In this document: positions 51,597-60,661 of the stretch, one piece after another
How the letters are laid out: the number at the start of each line of letters is the position of its first letter
Position numbering within the stretch: position 1 is the stretch's first letter
Source: SABI01 sp028532915
GTDB lineage: Bacteria; Spirochaetota; Spirochaetia; Sphaerochaetales; Sphaerochaetaceae
DNA length: 64,000 bases
Reading direction: 5' to 3'
NCBI GenBank assembly: GCA_963677225.1
Contig: OY781923.1
Span: 1,116,001-1,180,000 of the forward strand
Notes under the pieces: generated by a model
Seen by the model: the letters and a program-made list of their open reading frames with translations, nothing else
Database searches by the model: none
Told to the model about the DNA's origin: nothing
Translations under genes and position numbers: made by a program

Positions 51597-53435
51597 ATGA
51601 ATAGTAATGTCCGAAGAGTTTCACGACGCCTGATGTATGCTCCAATTGATGTATTACTGATTTATTTCGGATTGATACTGACTCAGTTCACCACGCGTAT
51701 TACGCTGGCGCAGTTATGTGATTCTCCGTTCGCCTTTCCGGTAATCGCGGCTTCCTATGTTCTGTTTCTTTTTATCTTCAAGGTCTATTTCATCCGGATC
51801 GTGGACAGTTCGCTCGAACTCGTCATCCGCGGTTTTTTCGCACTTCTGTTCGCATCTGTTGTGAATATCATCTTCCTTCTGATAAAAACACAGGATTTTT
51901 CTCTGGTCTTCAGACACCAGATTCCTTTTACCTTTTCGATAGCTCTTATGCTTCTCGGCTATCGGGTCGCATACCGCATCGCGGTCTCCTATCACCCGAC
52001 TCCCAAGATCATTGCTTCGGCCCATCCTAAAGCGGTCATCTACGGGGCCGGAGAGATAGGGATGCAGCTGGTCAGGCAGCATTACAAGAACAAGCTGTCG
52101 CTGCTGATCGTCGGATTCATCGATGATAATCCGATCAAAAAATCGTCGATGATCAACGGAGTGAATGTCCTTGGGTCCCTTGAGACACTTCCCGATATCC
52201 TTCGATCCAGTGATATTCAGGTACTCGTTATTGCTATCACGAATCTTTCGGGCGACAGAATGAAACTTGCATTGGAAACTGCTGAGCGCTTCGGGGTCGA
52301 AGTGAAGATCATCCCGTCCCTTTTCGAGATAGAGAGCAATAAAAAAGGTGTCACCGATCTTCGTTCTCTGAACATCGAGGATCTGATCGGAAGACGGCAG
52401 GTGAGCCTGGACAGAGAACCGATCAAAAATATGGTTGAGGGTAAACGGGTTCTTGTCACCGGGGCAGGCGGCTCGATAGGGAGCGAAATCTGTAAACAGC
52501 TGCTGGAATATGAACCGAAATCACTTCTTCTCGTCGACATCGACGAGACCGAGCTTCATGACCTCTCGCTGCGTCTTCACGGTTATTCGGGAGAGTTCAG
52601 CGATACTATCCTGCCGGTTGTCTGTGATGTGAGAGACAGGGAAAAAGTGAACAGACTTTTCGAAAAACACAAGCCGGAACTAGTCTTCCATGCTGCAGCC
52701 TACAAGCATGTTCCTATGATGGAGTACTATCCCGAAGAGGCTGCAAGAACAAACATCATGGGAACCTATAACGTGTTTGAGGCTGCTGTTACCCACGGAA
52801 GCTACCGGTGTATACTCATCTCCACCGATAAGGCTGTGAATCCCACGAACGTCATGGGCGCCACAAAGAGAGTAGCCGAACAGATTGCCCGGATGCTCAG
52901 CTGCGCGGGCACGGAAATCATCTGTGTCCGTTTCGGGAACGTACTGGGATCCAGAGGTTCGATGCTCCCGTTGTTTTTGGAGCAGATGAACAACGGTCAT
53001 CCCATCACGGTCACAGATAAGAATATCATCCGCTATTTCATGACTATTCCCGAAGCGGTTTCTCTTGTATTCCAGGCCGGAGCTCTCGGCAAAGGAGGAG
53101 AGGTCCTTGTTCTGGAGATGGGAGATCCTGTGAATATCTATGAATTTGCCAGGAGGCTTGTCAAATATTTCGGTGATGGAAGAAGCGAGGTTGTCATCAC
53201 AGGTCTCCGTCCCGGAGAAAAGCTGTATGAAGAGAAACTCAGTGATCTCGATAAGACGATGCCTACCGATAACCCCAAAGTATACCGGGCAAAAGTGAAC
53301 GGGACGATTGATCATGCGGCATTCAAGGCGTTCTATGACGAGATTCCTTCACTATCTCCTGAACAGATCATTGAAAGGGTGAAGAATTTTGTCCCGGAAT
53401 ATACACGTAACGGGCAGAAAATCATAGGGAAATAG
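51597..53435 (+). CDS. Membrane nucleotide-sugar epimerase/dehydratase (CapD/WbpM family)
   Basis: A 612-residue polysaccharide biosynthesis enzyme. It has four N-terminal membrane helices (about 12-130), a first Rossmann domain with YGAGEIGMQLV (about 150), then the catalytic SDR domain with VTGAGGSIGSEICKQL (about 286). The catalytic block STDKAVNPTNVMGATKR has Met in place of the usual Tyr, as is normal for this 4,6-dehydratase/5-epimerase group. It makes modified UDP-HexNAc for surface glycans. AAGGA lies eight bases before the ATG at 51597. The next gene starts on the base after its stop codon. Confidence 0.93.
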   Translation: MNSNVRRVSRRLMYAPIDVLLIYFGLILTQFTTRITLAQLCDSPFAFPVIAASYVLFLFIFKVYFIRIVDSSLELVIRGFFALLFASVVNIIFLLIKTQDFSLVFRHQIPFTFSIALMLLGYRVAYRIAVSYHPTPKIIASAHPKAVIYGAGEIGMQLVRQHYKNKLSLLIVGFIDDNPIKKSSMINGVNVLGSLETLPDILRSSDIQVLVIAITNLSGDRMKLALETAERFGVEVKIIPSLFEIESNKKGVTDLRSLNIEDLIGRRQVSLDREPIKNMVEGKRVLVTGAGGSIGSEICKQLLEYEPKSLLLVDIDETELHDLSLRLHGYSGEFSDTILPVVCDVRDREKVNRLFEKHKPELVFHAAAYKHVPMMEYYPEEAARTNIMGTYNVFEAAVTHGSYRCILISTDKAVNPTNVMGATKRVAEQIARMLSCAGTEIICVRFGNVLGSRGSMLPLFLEQMNNGHPITVTDKNIIRYFMTIPEAVSLVFQAGALGKGGEVLVLEMGDPVNIYEFARRLVKYFGDGRSEVVITGLRPGEKLYEEKLSDLDKTMPTDNPKVYRAKVNGTIDHAAFKAFYDEIPSLSPEQIIERVKNFVPEYTRNGQKIIGK

Positions 53436-53963
53436 ATGAAAAGTTACTGTCTCTACTGCAAGACCGGATCAGAGAAAAAGCTTGCCTATCTTATCAAAAA
53501 GAGTGTGGAAGATGTGCTCAATGAGGACATCCAGATCATGTATCCGGTGAGAATCATGAACCAGAAGAAACAGGGGAAATGGAAGAAGGTAGAACAGCCT
53601 CTGATTCCCGGGTACATGTTTCTCTATCTCGAAGATGATATCCCCTTTCCTCTCTTCCTCATTAAAAACGAAAGAAATGCGTATAAGATTCTGAGGAATA
53701 ATGATTACACTCTCGCCCTCAAAGGGAGTGACGAAGACTATGCGAGGTGGGTCTATAATCATCAGGGGACCATCAGGCCGAGCAAAGTCCTGTTCAAGGA
53801 GGGGAAATTGGTCAGGGTTATCGACGGTCCTCTATGTGATCTTAACGGGAAAATCGTAAAAGTTGACAGACACCACAAAAGAGTTCACGTCATGTTCCAG
53901 TTCGGAGGAAAAGAGAGGATCATCAATCTCTCCATCGAGGACATCGAGATGGATTCACAATAG
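53436..53963 (+). CDS. NusG-family transcription elongation regulator (LoaP/UpxY/RfaH-like paralogue)
   Basis: A 175-residue NusG paralogue. The N-terminal NGN domain (about 1-110) begins SYCLYCKTGSEKKLAYLI and has the PLIPGYMFLYLE signature. The C-terminal KOW domain reads EGKLVRVIDGPLCDLNGKI and GGKERIINLSIEDIEM. Such paralogues act as operon-specific antiterminators, often for exopolysaccharide clusters. It is fused in transcription to the CapD-type gene (no gap), but no polysaccharide operon follows on this strand. The next gene is convergent ten bases away. It therefore may act at distant glycan operons or on its own leader. Confidence 0.87.
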   Translation: MKSYCLYCKTGSEKKLAYLIKKSVEDVLNEDIQIMYPVRIMNQKKQGKWKKVEQPLIPGYMFLYLEDDIPFPLFLIKNERNAYKILRNNDYTLALKGSDEDYARWVYNHQGTIRPSKVLFKEGKLVRVIDGPLCDLNGKIVKVDRHHKRVHVMFQFGGKERIINLSIEDIEMDSQ

Positions 53964-53972
53964 ATTGAAGTT

Positions 53973-54908
53973 CTATTGAGTATGCTTTGCAATCAGGGCA
54001 TAGAGCTGAACTCTCGTCGAGACCTGCAGCTTTTCGTAGATATGCTTTATGTGTGTCTTCACGGTATTGTGTGAAATATAGAGATGCTCTCCGATTTCAA
54101 ATGAAGTTTCACCTCTCACAAGAAGATAGAGAACTTCCTTCTCTCTGGCTGAGATTCCTTTTCCCATCATGAATTTTTCATCGATGATACCTTCGTGTAC
54201 AGGGTGTTCATACTGCTGGAAGTATCTTCTTGAAATGAAAAAATAGAGGTATACAACGAAGATCGAATAGCTCAGATATGCGACCTTGAATGTCTGGTCT
54301 CTGAAAAAGATGAGATCGATGGGGAATGTGAACAGCAACGGCAGAAATGTCGCACTTATTCCCGATAGAAGACTTTCCTGCTCCCAGCCTCTGGCGTTTC
54401 TTTTATAATACAGTGCTGCAATTCCGAGTGCGCTCATAAGCGAACTGGCAGCAAAAAAATGGTAGGAGAAGGTGATATGCATCACTTTTGATGGTTCAAA
54501 GTTCCCGGCCGCCAGGATAGAAACGGTGCTCGCGGTGAAAAACAGCATGATGATGCCTCTCATGATCTTCATGGCGATAGAGGTCTGCCGTTTCGTTGTC
54601 GGAAGCAGCAGAATCAGATAGCGGGCCAGTGTATAGACGACAGCGGTTGTAAGTGCCACGGATGAAAACGATGCCCACCACGCATATAGCGTGTAATTAG
54701 GACTACCCCCGGTGAAATTCGGTGAAACAGTGTCCACATAGGAGACAAACTGTGTCAACAGCATCTGAAACGAAAGAGGGACGAGAACAGAGAGAAATTC
54801 GAGAGAATACCCGTCCTTCGCCCGTATATACGTGAGGACACACAACGCCATTATCGATAATACGAGACTGGTTGTGAGAAACAGTAACACATCTCCTACT
54901 ACAGACAT
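53973..54908 (-). CDS. Membrane-anchored LuxR-type regulator
   Basis: A 311-residue protein with about seven membrane helices (1-225) and a C-terminal LuxR/GerE helix-turn-helix. The latter reads SAREKEVLYLLVRGETSFEI, then SHNTVKTHIKHIYEKLQVST. There is no receiver domain. The membrane part may sense a ligand directly and hold the regulator at the membrane. AGGAG lies eight bases before the ATG at 54908. The target is unknown. It ends ten bases from the NusG paralogue, on the opposite strand. Confidence 0.88.
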   Translation of the reverse strand: MSVVGDVLLFLTTSLVLSIMALCVLTYIRAKDGYSLEFLSVLVPLSFQMLLTQFVSYVDTVSPNFTGGSPNYTLYAWWASFSSVALTTAVVYTLARYLILLLPTTKRQTSIAMKIMRGIIMLFFTASTVSILAAGNFEPSKVMHITFSYHFFAASSLMSALGIAALYYKRNARGWEQESLLSGISATFLPLLFTFPIDLIFFRDQTFKVAYLSYSIFVVYLYFFISRRYFQQYEHPVHEGIIDEKFMMGKGISAREKEVLYLLVRGETSFEIGEHLYISHNTVKTHIKHIYEKLQVSTRVQLYALIAKHTQ

Positions 54909-54967
54909 CACAGAGGCTCCTTACCCCGATTGTATCATACAGGAAACGAATCAGATAGAGAGCAGTG

Positions 54968-55477
54968 TCAAAGAGTGTAGGGTACGAAAGAGTCCAGTCT
55001 AGGTATTCTGACAAAAGGCGGAAAATCTTTTTCTACAGCTTTGCAGAAACGGTATTTCATACCGAACGGTCCCAGCATCCCGCGCAGTATGAGATCACCG
55101 GATTCTCTCCATATCTGTGCACCGTAGATGTTGCCGTTTTTCACATCCACGACTTTCCCGCCCGTGTATCGCGACCCGTTTTTCTTCAATCCGAAAAAGA
55201 GATCGATCTCAACAAGAAAATGCCTTTTGTTCCCAATACTGATCGATGATACGGGCGATTAATAACTTTCAATGTATGTACCGTCCTCTTCGTCGAAGGC
55301 AACTATGATTCTTCCGTACACCATTTGATCATAGGTATACACAGCGATGATGCTGGTGGTGAAACCCTGCTTGGAATCGACACTCTTGTAGTATCCATCA
55401 GGCGACGCAGCCGTAAGAACAGACAGTGTCATCATCAATGCAGTGCAGATACCCCACGCTGCCGATCTTGTTATCAT
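54968..55477 (-). pseudogene. DUF2147-family exported protein interrupted by one in-frame stop
   Basis: The first part (55477-55259) has a signal peptide and the family start DGYYKSVDSKQGFTTSIIAV, with MVYGRIIVAF. It then hits TAA at 55261-55259. In the same frame beyond the stop, the family pattern continues: EIDLFFGLKKNG, then YTGGKVVDVKNGNIYGAQIW and LILRGMLGPFGMKYRFCK, down to 54968. Only the stop codon separates the halves. It would be the fourth gene of the MMPL operon (11-base gap, GAGG upstream). Either it is a young pseudogene, or the 72-residue N-terminal piece is all that is made. Confidence 0.75.
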
Positions 55478-55488
55478 ATCCCGGATCC

Positions 55489-56808
55489 TCAGAAAAGGTA
55501 GGAGATCGACAGATATAGCCTGTCGTTCTTGTCCCAGTAGGCGTAAGAGGAACTGATTTCGCTGTCAAATGATCCGATAAGTTCCATCCCCGCTGTCACA
55601 CCAATCTCATCGGTCGCAAAATAGGTGATTTCGGTGAGAAAAGCATAGCCGGTCGTAGGAAACTGATAGGTAAAAGCACCTTCGAATCGCAGTTGTTCGT
55701 TCAGCATGGAAAGAAGGAATGCCAACGTCAGATTATGATCGGTTTCCACATAGGTCATCGTGTCCACATCCATTACCTCTGTATTGTCATAACCCAGTAT
55801 ATGGCTGCCGTAATATCCTGCAGTGATGGAACTTGAAGAATTTTTGAAAAGATACATCAGTGATGCTCCGTAGGCGAATCTGGAGTTATACAATGTCTCG
55901 TCGGTGCCGTCAGCATCTTCACTGAGAAAGAAAGCTCCTTCTGCCGCGACTGTCATGGGTCCGACAACATATCGTGCATCGGCACCGAATGTGTTGAACC
56001 GTGTATAGATCGTTTCGATCGAATCTACAACCGCTCTCGGATCGGGACTAACAGGCGCAGAGAGTGAATAAACATAACCTCCCTGATAATCATATCCGTG
56101 ATGAAAGAACAGGTGAGTTTCAAGGTTCATTGAAGAAAGTGCGAGCCGCACTGCGTAACTGGCGTAAGAGAATGTCGAGGTATTCTCTTTGATCATCTGC
56201 GTGTCATCGGTGATAACGAAGCTCTCCTGGTCGGCCTCGATCGTCCATCGGCTGTTCTCGTTTCCCGTCCATGTCGGATGGAATACAGGTTTGTAAATGA
56301 GTTGAAGTGAACTTGTATCGAAGAACCACTGAGCTATACCCATCATTTCAGGAAGTTTCATCTTCCTCGTATCCATCGACAGTCCATCTGAAAGATCAAC
56401 AGCATTTATGATGTCGGTGACACGGTATGTATCTGTGACTCCCCACTGCTGAACCATATATCCTGCTTTGAAGTTTCCCCGCGGAAAGAACCATGTGAGC
56501 GATAGATTCTGAAGAATATCAGAGATTACAAAATCTTCTGATAAATCCGACCCGAGACTGAAATCGACATTACCCGCAAAATCTGATGAAGTGAACTCAA
56601 GTCCTCCTTCGAGAGCTGCATTCGGTTCGATCAGATTATCATAGCCGGGAAGATAGGAAAAATGAGAAGAAATAGAACCTGAGAACTCAACAGCCTGTTC
56701 AGTACTGTCAAGATCACCGAATATCTGTGTGAATCCTTCGGCCGGATATACCGGCATCATCAGAAGCACTATCAGGACAGTGATCATAATTGGGTATCTG
56801 CTATTCAT
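55489..56808 (-). CDS. Outer-membrane beta-barrel-type protein of the MMPL operon
   Basis: An exported protein of about 439 residues. The signal peptide ends near VYPAEGF. The rest is rich in amphipathic strands with aromatic ends (LSLTWFFPRGNFKAGYMVQQ, GYYGSHILGY) and finishes with LYLSISYLF, a C-terminal Phe typical of outer-membrane barrels. It resembles the DUF1302-like proteins that accompany MMPL transporters and LolA-like carriers. GGGAGG precedes two ATG codons, and I use the second (56808), which overlaps the LolA-like gene's stop. Confidence 0.75.
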   Translation of the reverse strand: MNSRYPIMITVLIVLLMMPVYPAEGFTQIFGDLDSTEQAVEFSGSISSHFSYLPGYDNLIEPNAALEGGLEFTSSDFAGNVDFSLGSDLSEDFVISDILQNLSLTWFFPRGNFKAGYMVQQWGVTDTYRVTDIINAVDLSDGLSMDTRKMKLPEMMGIAQWFFDTSSLQLIYKPVFHPTWTGNENSRWTIEADQESFVITDDTQMIKENTSTFSYASYAVRLALSSMNLETHLFFHHGYDYQGGYVYSLSAPVSPDPRAVVDSIETIYTRFNTFGADARYVVGPMTVAAEGAFFLSEDADGTDETLYNSRFAYGASLMYLFKNSSSSITAGYYGSHILGYDNTEVMDVDTMTYVETDHNLTLAFLLSMLNEQLRFEGAFTYQFPTTGYAFLTEITYFATDEIGVTAGMELIGSFDSEISSSYAYWDKNDRLYLSISYLF

Positions 56809-57584
56809 CATATCCTCCCTGTTTTGAGGAACTGAAGCGAGAAATAGGAAGATGGGATGGGTATATCATACTTGGCCTGCACGATCGTAATTACGCTTCT
56901 ATGACCGGTAGAAATCGTTCTCATCTCCATTTTCGTGGCGACCCATGATCCGTCTATAAGATCCTTTTCCAAAATGATCAGTTCCTTTATCATTGTCGTT
57001 CCCTTTTCATCGAACAGCTGGACCTTCGACGGGAGGAAACTCTCTTTGTCGACATATGTGATTGTTCTGCCGTAGACGGCATCTGATTCATACGGGACCG
57101 ATTCTATGATATAAGTATCACCGGTTTCCCCGATGACGGTATGGGCTGCCTCATCAGAATCGAAGGTAGTACTGTCCATATCTTCGTAGGAGAAATCACT
57201 TCCCATGAAAGAGGCCCCTCTTTCTGCACTTCCGATCTTCCTCGATTGTTTCAGTGCAGGTAGATAGATCCACTGCTCCTTGTAGTTTTCCTTTTCAATT
57301 GACAGGAATCTGGTCTGCCTCACACTCGCAGGGGAGAGAAATATCGTGATGCTCTCGTTATTCTGCTCAGAGCTTCTGTTCAGAGTCTGTATCCTCCGTG
57401 TCCTGACTTCCCCGTTCTCACCGATGAGTTCCAATGAGATATCAAGAGCACTGCTGTCATGTTTTTGGGTATTTTCCACCTTCTCCATAATCTGGGCAGC
57501 TGTCATCGCACTTATCGTTTGCGTCACGGCAAGCACGACATATATAACAGCTGCTACCATTTTCAGTCTATGTTTTTTGATCAT
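56808..57584 (-). CDS. LolA-like outer-membrane lipoprotein/lipid carrier
   Basis: A 258-residue periplasmic protein of the outer-membrane lipoprotein-sorting family (COG2834). The signal segment VAAVIYVVLAVTQTISAMTA is followed by AQIMEKVENTQK. Beta strands typical of the LolA/LppX half-barrel come next: TIFLSPASVRQTRFLSIEKE, EQWIYLPALKQSRKI and SFMGSDFSYEDM. It probably shuttles a lipid or lipid-anchored molecule delivered by the MMPL pump. GGAGG lies before its ATG, inside the end of the MMPL gene (17-base overlap). Confidence 0.85.
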   Translation of the reverse strand: MIKKHRLKMVAAVIYVVLAVTQTISAMTAAQIMEKVENTQKHDSSALDISLELIGENGEVRTRRIQTLNRSSEQNNESITIFLSPASVRQTRFLSIEKENYKEQWIYLPALKQSRKIGSAERGASFMGSDFSYEDMDSTTFDSDEAAHTVIGETGDTYIIESVPYESDAVYGRTITYVDKESFLPSKVQLFDEKGTTMIKELIILEKDLIDGSWVATKMEMRTISTGHRSVITIVQAKYDIPIPSSYFSLQFLKTGRI

Positions 57585-60039
57585 AACTTTCCTCCATCAT
57601 AACTAATGTGACCGGTAATATGATCAGTGCCGCACAACCGGCAAAGATCATAGAAATACAGAAGAGTATCCCCATCTGTCTTATGGGAATGAATCTTGAA
57701 AAGATGAGAGCGGCGAAACCTATGGTCACAGAAAGTACATTTATGATGATCGCCTTTCCCGTAGTCTTCATAATCACTGCAATCGGTGTCTCTGAGGTGG
57801 ACAATCCTTTCAGACGCTGATATGCGAATATATAGTGGATTGAATAGTCGACTCCTATCCCGATCGCCAGAGCAGCGAGCAAAGATGTTACAATATCGAG
57901 GCGGATAGAGAGAACAGCCATCGATGAGAATATTCCCGCCAGTGCGAAGACCACGGGAATGAGGCCGGCAAGCGCATAGCGAAGTGACCTGAACAGAAAC
58001 AGCAGTATAAGAAAGACGACAACAAGAGAAATTACAAGAGAGTAGATCTGGCTTTTCGTTACCAGATTTGTAAGTTCAAGACTGATTGCCTCCCCTCCGC
58101 CTACGGCAACATCTATGTTGGGATTTCTTCCATCATTCCAGTAGGAGGTGATGAAATCTTTCAGTTTCCCGAGTGAATCTGAAGAACTGTCATTGACGAT
58201 GATGGTTATATTCGCAGCATCTGGTTCGATTGTATCGTTTATGAAATAGGAAAGGTTGCCTGAATAGAGGATGAGATATTGACTTATAAGATCTGATAGG
58301 TCCTGCCGAGTCTCCAGAAAGTATTTCTTCGGGTCTGAAGGGATCTCATCGAATGAGTAGTCAATCTGTGACCTGTCATACTCTTTTTTCTCAGCGGTGT
58401 TCGCTGAAGGGAGCTTTTCTGTTTCGAACGAAAACGAATCGCTGAAAAAATCGATTTCCGATGCTGTCTGCTGTTCTTCTTCGCTGCGGTTCTGATTCAT
58501 GAGCAGATTCATTCTCTTTATGTAGGGAATGATCGACTGGACAGATCCTACAGTATCAAATCCCGTCAGCTTTTGAGAGAAGGTCTGCAGTGATAACAGA
58601 AAGGATGGAGTGAGAATAGATGAGTCGTCCTCTGTCGAGAACATCACATTGATGATGCCGCTTCCTCCCATCTTATCACTGTAGATTTCGGTATCTTTCA
58701 CGACTCTGTTATCTTCGGTGAAAAAGTCGATCATATTTGTCCCTTTTTTGATATGGGGAACAAGAGCTATCGTCACAGCACAGATCACAACAGAGAGAAT
58801 CACAACTGTTTTTGTGTGATGCATTGCCCTCTGAACGACCAGAGTGCTTTTAAACGTTCTTTCATCGTTTCGTTTCTTATGACTTCTCCATCTTTCTCTT
58901 TTATCCTCTCTTATTCCGTTGAAGCTTGTCAGGCGGATAAGCGATGGTAAAAGGAAAAGAGATCCGAGCTGGGAGATAAGAATGCCGAAAGCACTGAGAA
59001 GCCCGAACATCCTGAAAGGTCGAAGAGGTGAGGCCAGTTGTGCGAGAAAACCTGCCGCAGTAGTCATTCCCGCCAGTATTATCGGCTTTCTGTTCTTTCT
59101 GATGACCGAAGCGAGTGTAGAGTCGACCGATTCATAGGTTACCGGCGCGGGAAGCTGTTCGATCTCTTCATAGAAATGACTCATCACATGGATTGCATAG
59201 GCGCTCGAAACGATCAGAAGTAGGACGGGAACAAGCATCGTTGCCATGGTGAACGTGATTGAAAAGTGAACCATGATTCCTATGACGACAGATGAGCTGA
59301 CAAGCAGCGGGACAAAAGAAAGAAGAATGCCGGCAGGTCTTTTTAGCGAAAAGGTAAGTACGAAGAAGATGAGAATGGCTGCGATGGGCGCGAGGAACGT
59401 CAGATCATTCACCAGAGATGTGTTGATCTCGCGTTTGATCACAGGCAATCCTACCAGTGAGAGAATGCTGCTTTCATCGGTGTATCGGGTGACGATCGTG
59501 TCCAGTTTTCCTATGAGCTGTTGCTGCTGCTGTTCAGTAAGTCCCGTTTTCATGGAGATGACGATCGACGAGAAGGTGAGATCCTTTGAGATCAGAGAGT
59601 TATGGTACACCTCTTTCCAGCTTTCAATCTGATCGGCCATGTGCCGGATCTGATCTTCTTGAGTTCCTGTAAACAGGGGCTGTGCCTCCAATCCGAGAGA
59701 ATCGACACCGAGGTGGGTGAGGCTGGTGATGCTTCGTACACTTTCTACTTCAGGCAGTTGTCTGATCATGTTTGTGAGGTCGTCGATAAGAGTCAGAGTC
59801 TGCTTATGAAGAATGCCGTCTTGTTCATTATGAACGGAAAGCAGCAGTGAATCGAGGGAACCGAATTCAAGTTCTATCTTATCATTTACTGCAACAACCT
59901 GTGAATCCTGCGGAATGAAGACATCGGTAGAGCTGTCGATCTTCAGCTCATCAATCAATGAGAGAGAGTATATCGACATCATCAGAAAAATGAGGGTGAT
60001 GATGATATCTATGCAGATTTTTTTCCGTTTTGTTTTCAT
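57568..60039 (-). CDS. MMPL/RND-family transporter (HAE3-type, sterol-sensing-like)
   Basis: An 823-residue inner-membrane protein with the duplicated RND plan. Each half has one helix, a large periplasmic loop, then five helices. The first half includes RKPIILAGMTTAAGFLAQL. The second half includes AALAIGIGVDYSIHYIF and VTIGFAALIFSRF. It is of the smaller HAE3/MMPL class that moves lipids or hydrophobic compounds, not the tripartite drug-pump class, and no membrane-fusion partner is encoded. First gene of a transporter-LolA-barrel-DUF2147 operon. TATAGT lies seven bases before the ATG, overlapping GAGG, so the leader is very short. Confidence 0.9.
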   Translation of the reverse strand: MKTKRKKICIDIIITLIFLMMSIYSLSLIDELKIDSSTDVFIPQDSQVVAVNDKIELEFGSLDSLLLSVHNEQDGILHKQTLTLIDDLTNMIRQLPEVESVRSITSLTHLGVDSLGLEAQPLFTGTQEDQIRHMADQIESWKEVYHNSLISKDLTFSSIVISMKTGLTEQQQQQLIGKLDTIVTRYTDESSILSLVGLPVIKREINTSLVNDLTFLAPIAAILIFFVLTFSLKRPAGILLSFVPLLVSSSVVIGIMVHFSITFTMATMLVPVLLLIVSSAYAIHVMSHFYEEIEQLPAPVTYESVDSTLASVIRKNRKPIILAGMTTAAGFLAQLASPLRPFRMFGLLSAFGILISQLGSLFLLPSLIRLTSFNGIREDKRERWRSHKKRNDERTFKSTLVVQRAMHHTKTVVILSVVICAVTIALVPHIKKGTNMIDFFTEDNRVVKDTEIYSDKMGGSGIINVMFSTEDDSSILTPSFLLSLQTFSQKLTGFDTVGSVQSIIPYIKRMNLLMNQNRSEEEQQTASEIDFFSDSFSFETEKLPSANTAEKKEYDRSQIDYSFDEIPSDPKKYFLETRQDLSDLISQYLILYSGNLSYFINDTIEPDAANITIIVNDSSSDSLGKLKDFITSYWNDGRNPNIDVAVGGGEAISLELTNLVTKSQIYSLVISLVVVFLILLFLFRSLRYALAGLIPVVFALAGIFSSMAVLSIRLDIVTSLLAALAIGIGVDYSIHYIFAYQRLKGLSTSETPIAVIMKTTGKAIIINVLSVTIGFAALIFSRFIPIRQMGILFCISMIFAGCAALIILPVTLVMMEESYDQKT

Positions 60040-60172
60040 CACCTCAACTATACTGAGAGAACATGCGCCGACCTATCGGGAAACAGGATGATATTGCTCA
60101 TCATTTCGGGTGATTGACTCCTCTGTGAACCTTCTCTTTTATATGTTACTATTTGCACTAAGGAGAAAAATT

Positions 60173-60637
60173 ATGAACAATGCAGAATTACTATCAGAGC
60201 TTTCAAATCAGGAACGGGACATTCAGTTCACTCAATTTAATTCTCATCTGGCATTTCAGATCGGATCGTATGTGGTGAAGAAAGGTATGAGAGAGTCTCT
60301 TCCTATCGCTGTTGACATCACTGTCGGATCGAGGTGTCTGTTCCACTTTTCCTTCGATGGTGCATCGATGGATAATGAACGCTGGATCGAAAGAAAGCGC
60401 AACAGCGTTCTCAGATTCAATCACAGTTCGTATTACATGGGGCGGCTTCTCGAAAAAGAAGGTAAAAGCATGAATGAACGATTCATGATCAAAGAAGAGG
60501 AGTATGCTTTTCACGGAGGCTGTTTTCCGATCATCATCAAAAACACCGGGGTTATCGGGACGATGACGATCTCAGGTCTCACACAACAGGAAGATCACGC
60601 GCTGGTCGTAGAGGCCTTGAAAGAATATCTGATGTAA
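60173..60637 (+). CDS. UPF0303/GlcG-like (heme-degrading domain type) protein
   Basis: A 154-residue cytosolic protein of the UPF0303 (DUF336-like) family. It has QFNSHLAFQIGSYVVKKG, LPIAVDITVGSRCLFHF and the hallmark DNERWIERKRNSVLRFNHSS. Members have a PAS-like fold and no settled function. AAGGAG lies nine bases before the ATG at 60173. A longer upstream frame is rejected. An alcohol dehydrogenase follows after 24 bases and may be co-transcribed. Confidence 0.87.
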   Translation: MNNAELLSELSNQERDIQFTQFNSHLAFQIGSYVVKKGMRESLPIAVDITVGSRCLFHFSFDGASMDNERWIERKRNSVLRFNHSSYYMGRLLEKEGKSMNERFMIKEEEYAFHGGCFPIIIKNTGVIGTMTISGLTQQEDHALVVEALKEYLM

Positions 60638-60661
60638 CCAATATTTTGAAGGAGGTCAACT

